Assembly (NCBI GenBank): GCA_965240325.2
Contig: OZ251235.1
Location: 1,116,001-1,180,000 of the forward strand
DNA: 64,000 nucleotides
Direction: 5' to 3'
Origin: Rebecca billardiae RCC1528
Lineage: Eukaryota > Haptophyta
This document shows, piece after piece, positions 51,701 to 61,876 of this stretch. The translations under genes and the position numbers were made by a program. Each line of letters begins with the position of its first letter. The first letter of the stretch is position 1. The notes below the pieces were generated by a model. It worked only from the letters and a program-made list of their open reading frames with translations, was not told where the DNA came from and did not search any database.

Positions 51701-54700
51701 CGCGCGCGGCGGCGCGGCCGGGCCGGCCGCGGCGCAGCACCAAGCGCACGCGCACAAGAGGGGCAAGCCCGCACGGCCCAAGCACCGAGGCGGCGGCGGT
51801 GGCGGCGGCGGCGGCGCGCGGCCGGGCGGCGGTGCGGCCGCGGCGGGCGCGGCCGACGCCGCAGACGCGCTCGTGGCGACGCTGCGCTCCGCGCTGCACC
51901 TCGACGAGCTCGACGTGCAGGCGGGGCTGACGAAGGTGTTTCTGCGCCACCGCGCGGCGCGCGCGCTCGAGAAGCTCGCCGCCCTGCGCTCGCGCGCCGC
52001 CGCCTCCCAGCTGCAGCGCGCGCGGCGCGCGCAGCTCGCCGCGCGCGAGGCCGCGGCCGCGGCCGCGCGGCTGCAGGCTGCGGCGCGCGGCGTGGCGGCG
52101 CGCCGCGCGCTCTGCGCCGCGCGTTGCGCGGCGCGGCTGCTGCAGGCACGCGCGCGCGGCGTGGGCGCGCGCGCGCGCGCCGCAGCCGCGCGCGAGCTCC
52201 GCGCGCGCCACGCCGGCGCCGCTCTTTCGATACAGCGCTGCGCGCGCGGCGCGGCCGCGCGCCGCGCCGCGGCCGCGCGCCGCGCCGAGCGCGCCGAGGC
52301 GGCGGCGGCGGACGTGGCGCTGCCAATGTCGCCGGTGATCGTGGCGGGCGGCGGCGGGCCGCGCGCGGGGTTGCCGGCCGAGACGGCCGCCGCCCCGCCG
52401 CCGGGCGGCAGCGCGCCCGCCTCGCCCTCCAAGACGGTCGCGCGCCTCCGGCCCGGCCGAGCGCTCACGTTGCCGGAGCGCTCGACGGTGCTGGACGCCG
52501 CGCGCGCGATGGCCGCGCGGCGCTGCGACGCGGCGCTGCTCGTCTCGTCGACGGGCGCCCTGCTCGGGATCCTCACCGACACGGACGTGAGCCGGCGCGT
52601 CGCCGCCGCCTCCGTCGACGCGGCCTCCGTGCGCGCGTGCGACGTGATGACGCGCGGCCCCAAAACCGTTACGCCCGAGCACGCCGCAACCGACGCGCTG
52701 GCCACGATGATCGAGCACCAGTTTCGGCACCTGCCCGTCGTCGAGGCGGGTGGCGGCGTGTCGGGCGTGCTCGACCTGACGCGCTGCCTGTACGACGCGA
52801 TCTCGAAGCTCGAGAAGGCGCAGGACTCGAGCGGCGCACTCTCCACCGTCGCCGCCGACCTGCGCGCGCGCGCCGCGGCTTCGGGAAAGGTCTCGGCCGC
52901 CGCGCTCGAGGCGCTCATCGCTCGCGCGGCCAAGCCGTTCACGCCCACGCTCGCGCACGTGCTGGGCAAGGCGGGGGGCGGCGGCGCGGCGGGGTGCGCG
53001 GTGCGCGCGAACGCGAACGTGACCGAGGCCGCGCGCCTCATGTCCGGCCGCCGCCGCGCCGTCGTCGTCCTCGACGAGGAGAAGGTTCTCGGCATCCTGA
53101 CGTCCAAGGACGTGCTCACGCGCGTGGTGGCGGCCGGGCTCTCGGCGGATACGACCAACGTGACGAGCGCGATGACGCCGTCGCCCGACTGCGCGTCGGC
53201 GGGCTCGACGATCCTCGAGGCGCTGCACCTGATGCACGACCACCGCTACCAACACATGCCCGTGCTCGGCGCGCGCGGCGAGCTGCTCGGCGTCGTCGAC
53301 GCGCTGCAGCTTGCGTACCACGCGCTCGGCGGCGCGCAGGGCGAGGCCTTCTGGGCGTGTGCGCTCGAGGACGAGCCAACCGGCGTGGGCGGTGGTGGTG
53401 GCGGAGGCGGCGGTGGGGCGGGGAGCAGCCACGCCGGCGGGAGCGGCGGCGCCGGTGGCTCGGCGGCGGGCGCCAGCTACGTGAGCACCGCCGCCGAGCC
53501 CGCGCCGCCGCCGCAGCTCACTCCTCTCTGCCCCGCCGTGCCGGACGACGACGTGGACTCGGCGCGCACCGTCGCGCGGCTGCGGCCGAGCAAGGCGCTC
53601 ACGCTGCCCGAGGGCTCGAGCGTGCTCGACGCGGCGCGCGCGATGGCGGCGCGCCGCTGCGACGCCGCGCTCCTTGTCTCCCCCGACGGCGCCCTCCTCG
53701 GCATCCTCACGGACACAGACGTGAGTCGGCGCGTCGCGGCAGCGTCGATTGCCGCGGCGGGCGCGCGCGCGGCCGACATGATGACGCGCGAGCCCAAGAC
53801 CGTGACGCCCGAGCACTCGGCGATGGGCGCGCTGCGGCTGATGGTGCGGCACCACTTCCGCCACCTCCCCGTGCTCGACGCCGCCGGCGCCGTCTCGGGC
53901 GTCCTCGACCTCACCCGCTGCCTCTACGACGCGATCACGAAGCTCGAGCGCGGCTTGGACTCCGGTGCGGCGCTCGGCGCGGTCGTCGGCGACCTGCGCG
54001 CGAGCGCGGCCGGCTCGGCGGCCGACGCGGCGCTCGAAGGGCTGCTGGCGCAGGCGAGGCAGATGTTCTCGCCCACGCTCGCGCAGGTGCTCCGCGCCGC
54101 CGCAGACCCGATCGCCGCCGTCAGCGTCAGGCCGAACGCGAACGTGACGGAGGCTGCGCGCCTCATGTCCGGCCGCCGGCGCGCAGTCGCTGTCCTTTCT
54201 GACGAGGACAAGGTGCTCGGCATCCTGACGTCGAAGGACGTGCTGACGCGCGTGGTGGCGGCCGGGCTCTCGTCGGACACGACCAACGTGACGAGCGCGA
54301 TGACCCCCTCGCCCGACTGCGCCTCCGCCGACGCCACCATCCTCGAGGCGCTGCACCTGATGCACGACCATCGCTACCAACACATGCCGGTGCTGGGCGC
54401 GCGCGGGCGGCTGCTCGGCGTCGTCGACGCGCTGCAGCTGGCGTACCACGTGCTGGGCGACGGCTCGGCGGCGGGCGGCGGCGGGGACGCGTTCTGGCAG
54501 GCCTCGCTCGCGATCGGCGCCGAGGGCGCGCCGCGCGCGCGCTCCGACGGCACGAGCGGCACCGCACTCGACACGGAGGGCGCGGGCTCGCACATAGCGC
54601 ACACCGCCGCCGAGCACGCCGCGCCGAGCGTCGACGGCGCCGCGTCGTGGCAGATGCACTCCGCCGTGGCCGACGGCGTGGACGGCGAGACGGAGGTGGG

Positions 54701-55550
54701 CGACGACGCGGTGCCCAGGTCCCGCCAGCCCAGCATCGCGCCCAACGACTCGGTCTCCGGCGTGGGCGCGCGCCGGCGCATCGGCGCCGAGTCGATGGAC
54801 TCTCCACGCTCGCCGATGACGCGCGCCGCTTCCGAGAAGTTTCTCTTCAAGGTCGAGTTCAAGGGGGAGAAGCACCGCGTGATCCTCACGCAGTTCTCGC
54901 TGCGCGCGCTCGTCGGCGCGTCGGAGGAGGCGCTCAAGCTCACGCCCGCCGAGAGCGAGCGGCTGCGGTGCGCGCGCGCGCCGCGCGCCGCGCGCGAGCG
55001 CGCGGCGGCCACGCGCCGCGCCGCCGGACGGCCGCCCGCGCCGCGGCCACGGTTGCGCGCGCGCGCCTCACGCGCCCGCGCCATCGCGGCGCGACCGCTT
55101 GCTCGGCCGCAGGTTCAGCTACACCGACACGGACGGCGACACCGTCGCGCTCTCCACCGACGGCGGCGTGCAGGACGCGGTCGAGCTCGCGCGCGCGGCT
55201 GGCTGGTGCGCGCGCGCGCGCGCTCGCGCACGAGCCCCGGCCTCCGACCCGCCCACCCGCGCGCGGCTGACGCGCACTCACGACGCGGGAGCGCACCCCG
55301 CGCGCCGCGCCGTCTCGCCACCGCCTCGCGCCTCAGGAGCCACATCGCCGTGTGGGCCACGCTCACGCCGAACGGCAGCTGGATGCCCAACATCGAGCTG
55401 ACGAACGAGGCGCCCTCCAGCGCCGTCGTCCTCAACCACGACGCGAACGCGGTCGCCAAGGCCGCGCAGACCAAGGTGCTGGGCGGGATGGGCGCCGTCA
55501 TGGCACTCGCCGTTGTCGGCTCGTTCGCACTGCGGCTCTTCGAGAGATGA
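48767..55550 (+). CDS. Myosin with IQ, eight CBS motifs, PB1 domain and C-terminal TM (class XXIX-like)
   Basis: Four exons (48767-51094, 51255-54967, 55113-55205, 55337-55550; phases 0, 2, 2), 2,115 aa. Motor, residues about 60-1000: P-loop 'GESGAGKTEATK' (177-188), switch I 'NHNSSRFGK', switch II 'DIYGFE' near 604, plus Ala/Gln-rich inserts. Arg/Ala-rich IQ-like segments follow (about 1020-1120). Then come two homologous CBSCBSPB-type blocks, each with four CBS motifs ('TVARLRP..ALTLPE', 'GILTDTDVSRRV', 'PVxxxxxxVSGVLDLTRCLYDAI', 'GILTSKDVLTRVVAAGLS', 'DHRYQHMPVLGARG'). A PB1 domain spans exons 2-4 ('KVEFKGEKHRVIL', 'YTDTDGDTVAL', 'AVWATL'), and the protein ends in a membrane helix. This order matches the published description of class XXIX myosins. 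It is probably a membrane-attached motor regulated by adenosyl ligands on the CBS modules. Confidence 0.85.
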
Positions 55551-56039
55551 AGGACGGCGTGCACCTCTGAGCTGCGCGTCACGTGATAGCATCATCTATG
55601 ATGATATCATCATCTATGATGATGATCATCATGTATCAGCAATCATCACTTCTGAGATTCTTCTGTGACTTCATGAGTTCATCCGCCAGCACGACTACTC
55701 TGCGCGCGTCAATCAGTCTGATGACAATCAGCATCATATTCATATCTGCATCATATCGTCACTCGCGTATCCGTAGGCGCATGTCATCATAATCTGATGA
55801 TGACACTGCGCGATGATGGGTCATCATGCTGATCGATGGCAGCATGCGCACGGCGCACGGGCCGTCGCCCGTACCGCCGCGCCCGCGGCCCGTACTTAGG
55901 TTGAGACACTGCTGCGCTATCTAGTTGTTGAAGCTCGGGGCCAGTCGGGCCGCGGCCGGCGCGGGGGTCTCGGCGCACCGCGCAGGCCCCATCAATCAGC
56001 CATACAAGCCATCAGGCCGACAGGCGCGCATGGTAAATT
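55551..56039. other. Intergenic, ATC/ATG-rich spacer
   Basis: 'atcatc/gatgat' repeats dominate 55585-55640. No gene seen. Confidence 0.5.
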
Positions 56040-56100
56040 ATGGCGCACGGCCCCCCCGAAAGGCCTGAGCGTGAGCGAAAGCCGGGGGGGGCGGCGCACG
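56040..56100. repeat. 61-bp G/C hairpin repeat, copy 1
   Basis: It starts 'atggcgca', has a C7 run, then 'cctgagcgtgagcgaaagcc', a G8 run and 'cggcgcacg'. The C- and G-runs can pair around the A/G-rich loop. The same 61-62 bp recurs at 63116-63177 with about three differences. Confidence 0.75.
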
Positions 56101-57112
56101 TGCTCCGCAAAATCAAAAAAGAGGATGCGCGCAGGATTTGGGGGATTTTTGTAGGTGGATTTAGGTGTGAAATCCGCATTTGGCTCGATATCGCTGCTCA
56201 TGATTGCGTTTGTACTGCTCCTTAATCCTTGGATAGTAAGTAATAGAAGAAATCGAACTCGAATAGGACAAAGGCGTCCGCATCTTTCTTATAATCATGG
56301 TGGGCCGTTCGTGATTCTCCTGCTGATATACACTTTTGGTTTGCTGATTCCAATTCAAAGAGTAAAGTATCGTCTCCTATTATCCTTCTCCTCTGAAGAG
56401 AACCACACTTCAAAAACAACGTTTTGACAGTATCAACGTATTATGGCACGACGTTCGTCATCGCGGCTCGTTTGTCTATTGGTACCCGCGAAATGAACCC
56501 TGCCAGATCTTCGCCTAATCAAAAACGCCTAGGCACGCGATATGATGTCATGAACCGTCGCCGTTCTCAGTGGCGGGTATCATCAGGTTAAGCCCCTTGT
56601 TAAGCCCCTTGATAACCCTTGATTCATACACGAGTAATACACGGGAACATAGATTAGTAGCATCCCTCTCCTCTGAAGAGAACCGCACTTCAAAAACAGC
56701 GATTCAAGCAGGTTGTTAGACTGAAGAAGAAGCGTGGGTGCTCCCTACCGCGCGTGTGGGCGATAGGTCCACCGGAAGCGACCAGGCGGGCTAAGGACCG
56801 GCCCCGAAGGGGCAGGCGGACGGGGTCACATGACGGATGATGGGTCAGCCCCGGAGGCCGGAGGCTTGAGTACCCGGCTCGGGGCTTGGGGCTGCCGAGA
56901 TAGTAGTGAGATCGTGCCTCCGCCGGTGGCGTGCGGGTAGATGCGGAAACTTACCCGCGACTCCTGTGGAACGGTGTCTTCGAGGACTGGTGCCCAGTCT
57001 GACACAGGTTATTTGGTTAAGCCCCTTGATTTATACGTACATGATTCTTTGAAGCGAAACGCCATTTTTGAGCTGCCGCACTTAAGGGACAGAGTGCTCG
57101 AAAAATACCCAG
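56101..57112. other. Lower-GC island with short direct repeats
   Basis: Composition drops sharply compared with both flanks. A 39-bp block centred on 'cctctgaagagaacc' occurs twice (56383-56421 and 56663-56701), and 'ttaagccccttg' occurs three times (near 56591, 56604 and 57015). The stretch 56745-56940 is G-rich with many possible stems and could be a structured RNA, but I could not match it to a known family. Small hydrophobic frames (for example 56155-56427) are not convincing genes. Confidence 0.45.
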
Positions 57113-58761
57113 GTGCTTGCGCGGCTGCGCGCGCGCGGACCGCGGAGCCGCGTCGTCACGTCGGGCTCCAGCGAGGACGGCGGCGCGAGCCGCTCGTTCG
57201 CGGCGCACGAGCACGAGGCGGTGCTTGAGGGCGGCGAGCGCGTGCGCTACTCCGCGCTGCTCTCCACCGCGCCGCTCGACACGCTTCTTGACTCTGTCCT
57301 TTTTGGCGCAGATCGACTCGCGGGCGCTGACGCTGGCGGTGACGCTGGCGGTGACGCTGGCGGCTACCGTTACGGGTGCGCGACGCGGCTCGCGCAGCTG
57401 GGCGTGCCCGCGCTGCAGCTCGGCGGGCTCTCGGCGGCGGACGCTGAGGCGGTGGTGCGAGGCCGGCTCGGCGCGGCGGGGCGCACGCTCGACGCGCGGC
57501 AGGCCGAGGCGGTGCGCTCGGCACACGGAGAGACGCCGAGCGCGCTGCACGCCGTGCTGCTCGCCGACGCGGCGGCGGAGTGGCGCTCGGGCGAGCCGCC
57601 GCCAGCGCACCTGCCCGCCGACGCGCGCGCCGCCGTCGCCGCCACCTTCGAGCGCGTCGAGCAGCTGCACGGCGCGATGCTCGTGCGTGCGGCGCCATCT
57701 GCGCGTCGCGCCGCGGCCTCTCGAGTGCCGAGCTGGAGTACTCGCTCCCTCTGCACGAGGACGTGCTGGGCGTCCGTGTTCGAGTTCTGGCTGCCGGCGG
57801 TGGTGCGGCTGCCCGTGTGGCTCGCCGTGCGCGACGCGCTCGGCTCGCTGCTCGCCGGCGGCGACGGCCCTTTGCGCTGGTACCACCGTCATCAGGTGGC
57901 CGAGGCGGCGGCGGCACGGTGCGCCCGCCCGGCCGACGCGCACGCGCTCGCGGATTTCTTTCTGGGCTGGCACGTGGGCGGGCGAGGCCGCCAAACCGCT
58001 GCGCCACCCGAAGGCCACCGGCGGCGAGGACGGGCGGCGGCGCGTCGCGCCGCAGCCCCTGCTCCTCTCCGCCGCGCGCCTCGGCCTTCGCCGGCCGCAA
58101 CGCCGCCGTGCTCAATGTGCGCCGGTGCGAGGAGCTAGTGCAAGCGCTGCTCGCGGCCGGGCGCGCGGCCGACGCGGCGCGCGAGCTCACCGACGCGGGC
58201 GCGGACGGGTGGGAGGCGCGCGCGCGGCACGGCCTCGAGACCGAGTACGTGCGCGACCTCGCGGACACGGCCGCGGCGCTCGCCGACGCCGACGCGCGCG
58301 GCGGCGGCGGCGGCGAGCCGGGCGCGGCCGCGCGCGCGGAGGCTGCAGCGCTGCGCGCGCGCGTCGCAGACTGGCTGCAGCTCGCGCGGCTGAGCGCCTC
58401 CGCCGCCGCCGCGGCGCCGGGCCGCTGCCTCGCGCTGTGCCTCGAGCAGCCGGTTGGCTCGGCGCCGCACGAGTCCGCGTGGGCGCGGCGCGCGCCGCGC
58501 GCCGCGCACCCGGCCGCCCGCGCCAGCTGGGCGCGCGGGCGCGAGCACTGCGCGCGAGCGCCCCTGCTCGCCGCGCGCGGGCCGTGCGAGGCTGTGCTGC
58601 TAGCGCACGCCGGCTGGGTGGAGGCGGTCGCACTCTCGGCCGACGGGCGCGTCGCGGCGAGCGCGGGCGACGACAGCGACGCGGTCGTGCGGCTGTGGGC
58701 GTGGGACACCGCCGAGTCAGAGTGCGTGCGCGCGCGCTCGAGGGGCACGCCGGCTGCGTGA
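57113..58761 (+). pseudogene. Broken NACHT/WD40-type gene joined to an FAD amine-oxidase fragment
   Basis: The first about 180 bp translate to an amine-oxidase-like piece ('ERVRYSALLSTAPLDTLL'). From about 57380 the translation follows NACHT-WD40 (NWD1/TEP1-like) sequences, but in shifting frames: 'LQLGGLSAADAEAVVRGRLG' (frame of 57113), 'GAICASRRGLSSAELEYSL' (frame of 57580), 'FEFWLPAVVRLPVW ... RWYHRHQVAEAA' (57113), 'EAAKPLRHPKATGG' (57117), then 'LVQALLAAGRAADAARELTD' and one WD40-like repeat 'LLAHAGWVEAVALSADGRVA' (57580). At least four frame changes and the loss of most WD repeats argue for a pseudogene. Assembly errors in this GC-rich stretch are the alternative. Confidence 0.6.
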
Positions 58762-59082
58762 AGACTGAATGAAGAGCCGCGACACGGCGCAGCCCCCCGA
58801 GGCGGCCGTCGATCGCGTCGATTACTCGCGCCCGCGCCTCCTGCACGGCGACGCGCCGGGCGCGCGCGCGCATCGTGATTCGGTGAAGAACGCGACAACT
58901 ACCAGGGCCGTGCGCCCTCAACTTCGTTGTTTACTACCCGAGGATCGGCGTAGCCGATCATTAACATTATGATACAAAATATCAGTGCCGCTCATGAGTA
59001 TCACTGGCAACTCTTAGTCTTACAGAGTGAGACTTACTCACGTGTCGTGCCTCGTGAGGCCCAGCAGACGTGCGGCGCAGCA
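58762..59082. other. Intergenic, convergent gene ends
   Basis: AT-richer spacer with no feature recognised. Confidence 0.4.
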
Positions 59083-60660
59083 TCATCGATCCGAGGCCAA
59101 CTCCTCCTCGAAGCGGCGCGCCTGCGCGGAGAGTGCTAGCGGGCGCGGGCCACGCGACGCGGGCGCTTGAGCGCCGCCCTCCGGCCCGGCGTCGGCGCCG
59201 CTTGCAGCCGCACGCGCGCGGAGCATGGCCTCATGCCGCCGCCCGCGCGCGTCCTCAGAAGTTGCACCGAGCAGGGCGGCGGCGGCGGCGCTGCTGCCCG
59301 CGATGGCGGTGTCATCGCGGGCGCCGACGCCACGCTCGCCTGCCCCGCGCACACGACGCAGCTCGTGCAGTGGCCCGATCCCGCCCGGGGCGCCGCCCCG
59401 ACCCCGGCGCCGCGTGGCGTCCAGCTGCGCCGGGCACAGCCGGCGCGCGCACCACTCCAAGAAGCCCGCAACGCCTGCGCCTGTGCGCGCCGAGCACGGG
59501 AGGACGATGGGCGGGGCGGCGCGCACGGCGGAGCCTGCAGCGTCGGCCGGCCGCGCGCGCAGCAGCGCCTCCACCTCCTGCGGCGGGATCGCGCCTCGCA
59601 GGTCGCACTTGTTGGCGAGCACGACAAGCGGCAGCGGCGCCGCGGCCGGGACGGTTGCCTCAGCTGGGCCGACCGCCGGCGGCGCCGCCGGTGCTTGGGC
59701 CGGGCGCCGCGCGCACAGCTCGGCGACGCGCGCGTGCTCGCGCGCCGCGAGCTCGCGGCGCGCGCCGTCGGCCTCGCTCGCGTCCACCACGAACGCCACC
59801 AGCGCCACCTTCCCATCGGCCACGAACCGATCCCAGTACGCGCGCAGCGCGGCCGCGCCGCCCACGTCCATCAGCTCAAGCGAGATCGACGCGAGATCGC
59901 GATCTCCCGCGAGCGAGGGGAGCCAGCTGTGCGGTGGCGCGTCGGCGCGGCCGACGGCGGAGATGTTCGCGCCGGCGGTGCGCTCGGGCGGGGCCGCGCC
60001 CGCGGGCTCGGGCGCGCCCCCGCGCATCGCGCTCGCGCAGAGGCTCGACTTGCCGCTGCCGTCGAGGCCGAGCACGAGGACGCGGCGCGTGGCCGGCGGC
60101 GGCCGCGTCGCGGCGCTGAGGAGGGCGAGCTTGTGCCGCATGGCGCGCAGCTCGGCCTGTTGAGCCGAGACGGCGCTCGCCAAGCGCGCCGTCTCGCGCT
60201 CGCTCGCCTCCTCCACCAGCTGGCGCGCGCCGTCGTCTGCAAGGGCGGCCGCAAGCTGAAGGGGAAGGCGGCCGCTGCGGTCGCGCTGGAGCGCGCTCGC
60301 GCCGTGCGCGAGGAGGCGGCCGATGACGGCGTGCGCGCGGCTCGATTGGAGCGCGAGGTGTAGTGGCGTGTCGCCCGCCTCGTTCGCCGCGTTGGGATCG
60401 GCACCGTGCTGCAGGAGGAAGGCGACCGCGCCATCCTCGCCGTGGTGCGCGGCGTGGTGCAGCGCGGTCGCGCCGTGCGTGTCCACGGCGTGCACGAGCG
60501 AGGGACGCTGACCGCACAGAGAGATGAGCTCGGTCAGCTCGCCCCGCGCGGCGCACGCGAAGAGGCGCAGCTCGCGCGCGCCCACCGACGAATCGTCCCG
60601 CCCGGCGGGGCGCGCCGTCGCGGGGCGGGGCGGCATAGACGACGGTTGGTCGAAGGTCAC
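59083..60660 (-). CDS. Ankyrin-repeat / ARF-like GTPase fusion
   Basis: Intronless, 525 aa (Met9 at 60636 is an alternative start). Residues about 28-150 hold three to four ankyrin repeats ('DTHGATALHHAAHHGEDGAVAFLLQHGADPN', in part TALHHAAHHGEDGAVAFLLQ; 'NEAGDTPLHLAL'; 'DRSGRLPLQLAAAL'). A helix links to a small GTPase of ARF/ARL type: G1 'GLDGSGKSS' (198-206), G3 'DVGGAA' (265-270), G4 'NKCD' (350-353) and G5 'CSAR'. The usual ARF 'WDxGGQ' reads 'MDVGGA', so the tryptophan and the catalytic glutamine are both replaced and GTP hydrolysis may be slow. No N-terminal myristoylation glycine precedes the GTPase; ankyrin repeats replace it. The C-terminal about 110 residues are low-complexity. Ankyrin repeats probably provide partner or membrane targeting (inference). 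Confidence 0.8.
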   Translation of the reverse strand: MTFDQPSSMPPRPATARPAGRDDSSVGARELRLFACAARGELTELISLCGQRPSLVHAVDTHGATALHHAAHHGEDGAVAFLLQHGADPNAANEAGDTPLHLALQSSRAHAVIGRLLAHGASALQRDRSGRLPLQLAAALADDGARQLVEEASERETARLASAVSAQQAELRAMRHKLALLSAATRPPPATRRVLVLGLDGSGKSSLCASAMRGGAPEPAGAAPPERTAGANISAVGRADAPPHSWLPSLAGDRDLASISLELMDVGGAAALRAYWDRFVADGKVALVAFVVDASEADGARRELAAREHARVAELCARRPAQAPAAPPAVGPAEATVPAAAPLPLVVLANKCDLRGAIPPQEVEALLRARPADAAGSAVRAAPPIVLPCSARTGAGVAGFLEWCARRLCPAQLDATRRRGRGGAPGGIGPLHELRRVRGAGERGVGARDDTAIAGSSAAAAALLGATSEDARGRRHEAMLRARAAASGADAGPEGGAQAPASRGPRPLALSAQARRFEEELASDR

Positions 60661-60698
60661 TTGGCGTCAGCGCAATCTGCCAATCTGACCACTGTCGC

Positions 60699-61841
60699 TA
60701 AATTCCCCTTTATCGGGCTCCGGGTGATCAGGCTGGCGGCCGAAGCCTCCAGAGGCCACTCGAGCGACTTCGTGTCTGGCGAGGCAGATCGCGCCAGTGC
60801 GTGGCGAGGCAGACGCTCGCCTGCCTCGCCGCTTGGCGAGGCAGCTAAGCTAGTAAAGCCGCGGCGGAACTTTACGAAAGCCAAATGTCTGCCGGTGCGC
60901 CGCCCGTCTTTTGCGCACGGTGACAAGGGCGCGCGAGGGCGCTTCCTCACGATCCCGAAGAGCGCTGCGCGCGGCGTCGCGTTGGCGGCGGCAGCGGCGC
61001 TGGGGTGTATCTTGCCCATTCTGCGTGGCGGCGCGCTCTCATGACGCCTCGGCCGCCGCCACGCCATGCGCGACCGGGCGTGTCGCCTTCTTGACGGGCA
61101 GTGCACACGCCCTTGCAAGCGCACAGCCGTGAAGAGCCGAGAGCGTCCGTCGCGAGCACGCGCCCACGCGGGATGCGTTATGTTGTCACCGAAGCCACCT
61201 TGCGCATGCGCTTCGCCGAGTTCGCCATGCGTTCAGAGCAGTCAAGATCGCTGAACGAGACGGGATGTCATCGGCTGAAATGCAGGTTAGCAGTGCTCAT
61301 CGTGGCTGCTACCCATGGTCATCCTGGCTCGCACATGCCAGAGCGCGAGCATCCAGTGTCATACGAATAGTCCTGGCAACGCATCCCGCGTGGGCGCGTG
61401 CTCGCGACGGACGCTCTCGGCTCTTCACGGCTGTGCGCTTGCAAGGGCGTGTGCACTGCCCGTCAAGAAGGCGACACGCCCGGTCGCGCATGGCGTGGCG
61501 GCGGCCGAGGCGTCATGAGAGCGCGCCGCCACGCAGAATGGGCAAGATACACCCCAGCGCCGCTGCCGCCGCCAACGCGACGCCGCGCGCAGCGCTCTTC
61601 GGGATCGTGAGGAAGCGCCCTCGCGCGCCCTTGTCACCGTGCGCAAAAGACGGGCGGCGCACCGGCAGACATTTGGCTTTCGTAAAGTTCCGCCGCGGCT
61701 TTACTAGCTTAGCTGCCTCGCCAAGCGGCGAGGCAGGCGAGCGTCTGCCTCGCCACGCACTGGCGCGATCTGCCTCGCCAGACACGAAGTCGCTCGAGCG
61801 GCCTCCTCCAGCCCTACCCTGGCCAGCCCCCAACCAACCAA
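60699..61841 (-). repeat. SINE-like dispersed repeat, copy 4, split by an insertion
   Basis: The left part (60699-60752, from 'aaattcccctttat') and the right part (61805-61841, 'cctccagccctaccctgg...') together rebuild the order seen in the intact copies at 4131 and 8873. The foldback element at 60753-61804 sits between them. The right part ends about 35 bp upstream of the carbonic-anhydrase ATG. Confidence 0.75.
60753..61804. mobile_element. 1,052-bp foldback element with 427-bp arms and 7-bp target duplication
   Basis: The left arm (60753-61179) and right arm (61378-61804) are equal in length and nearly perfect reverse complements, around a 198-bp unique spacer. The ends read 'aggccactcgagcgac' and its complement with one mismatch. 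The 7-bp sequence 'cctccag' flanks both sides (60746-60752 and 61805-61811) and is present once in the uninterrupted SINE-like copies, so this is a true insertion with target-site duplication. No transposase is encoded. Arm length and duplication size fit foldback or Mutator-like non-autonomous elements better than typical short-TIR MITEs. Confidence 0.9.
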
Positions 61842-61876
61842 CTGTGCGAGTGTGCGACACTGCGACTGCGACCACG

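Noticed and set aside
56155-56427. Small hydrophobic open frame in the low-GC island, considered as an organelle gene fragment
   Set aside because: I could not match it to any plastid or mitochondrial protein, and the surrounding sequence has no organelle gene order.
56745-56940. Candidate SRP, RNase P or U-snRNA gene
   Set aside because: Some short similarities to SRP helices were noticed, but no family signature or consistent fold could be established by eye.
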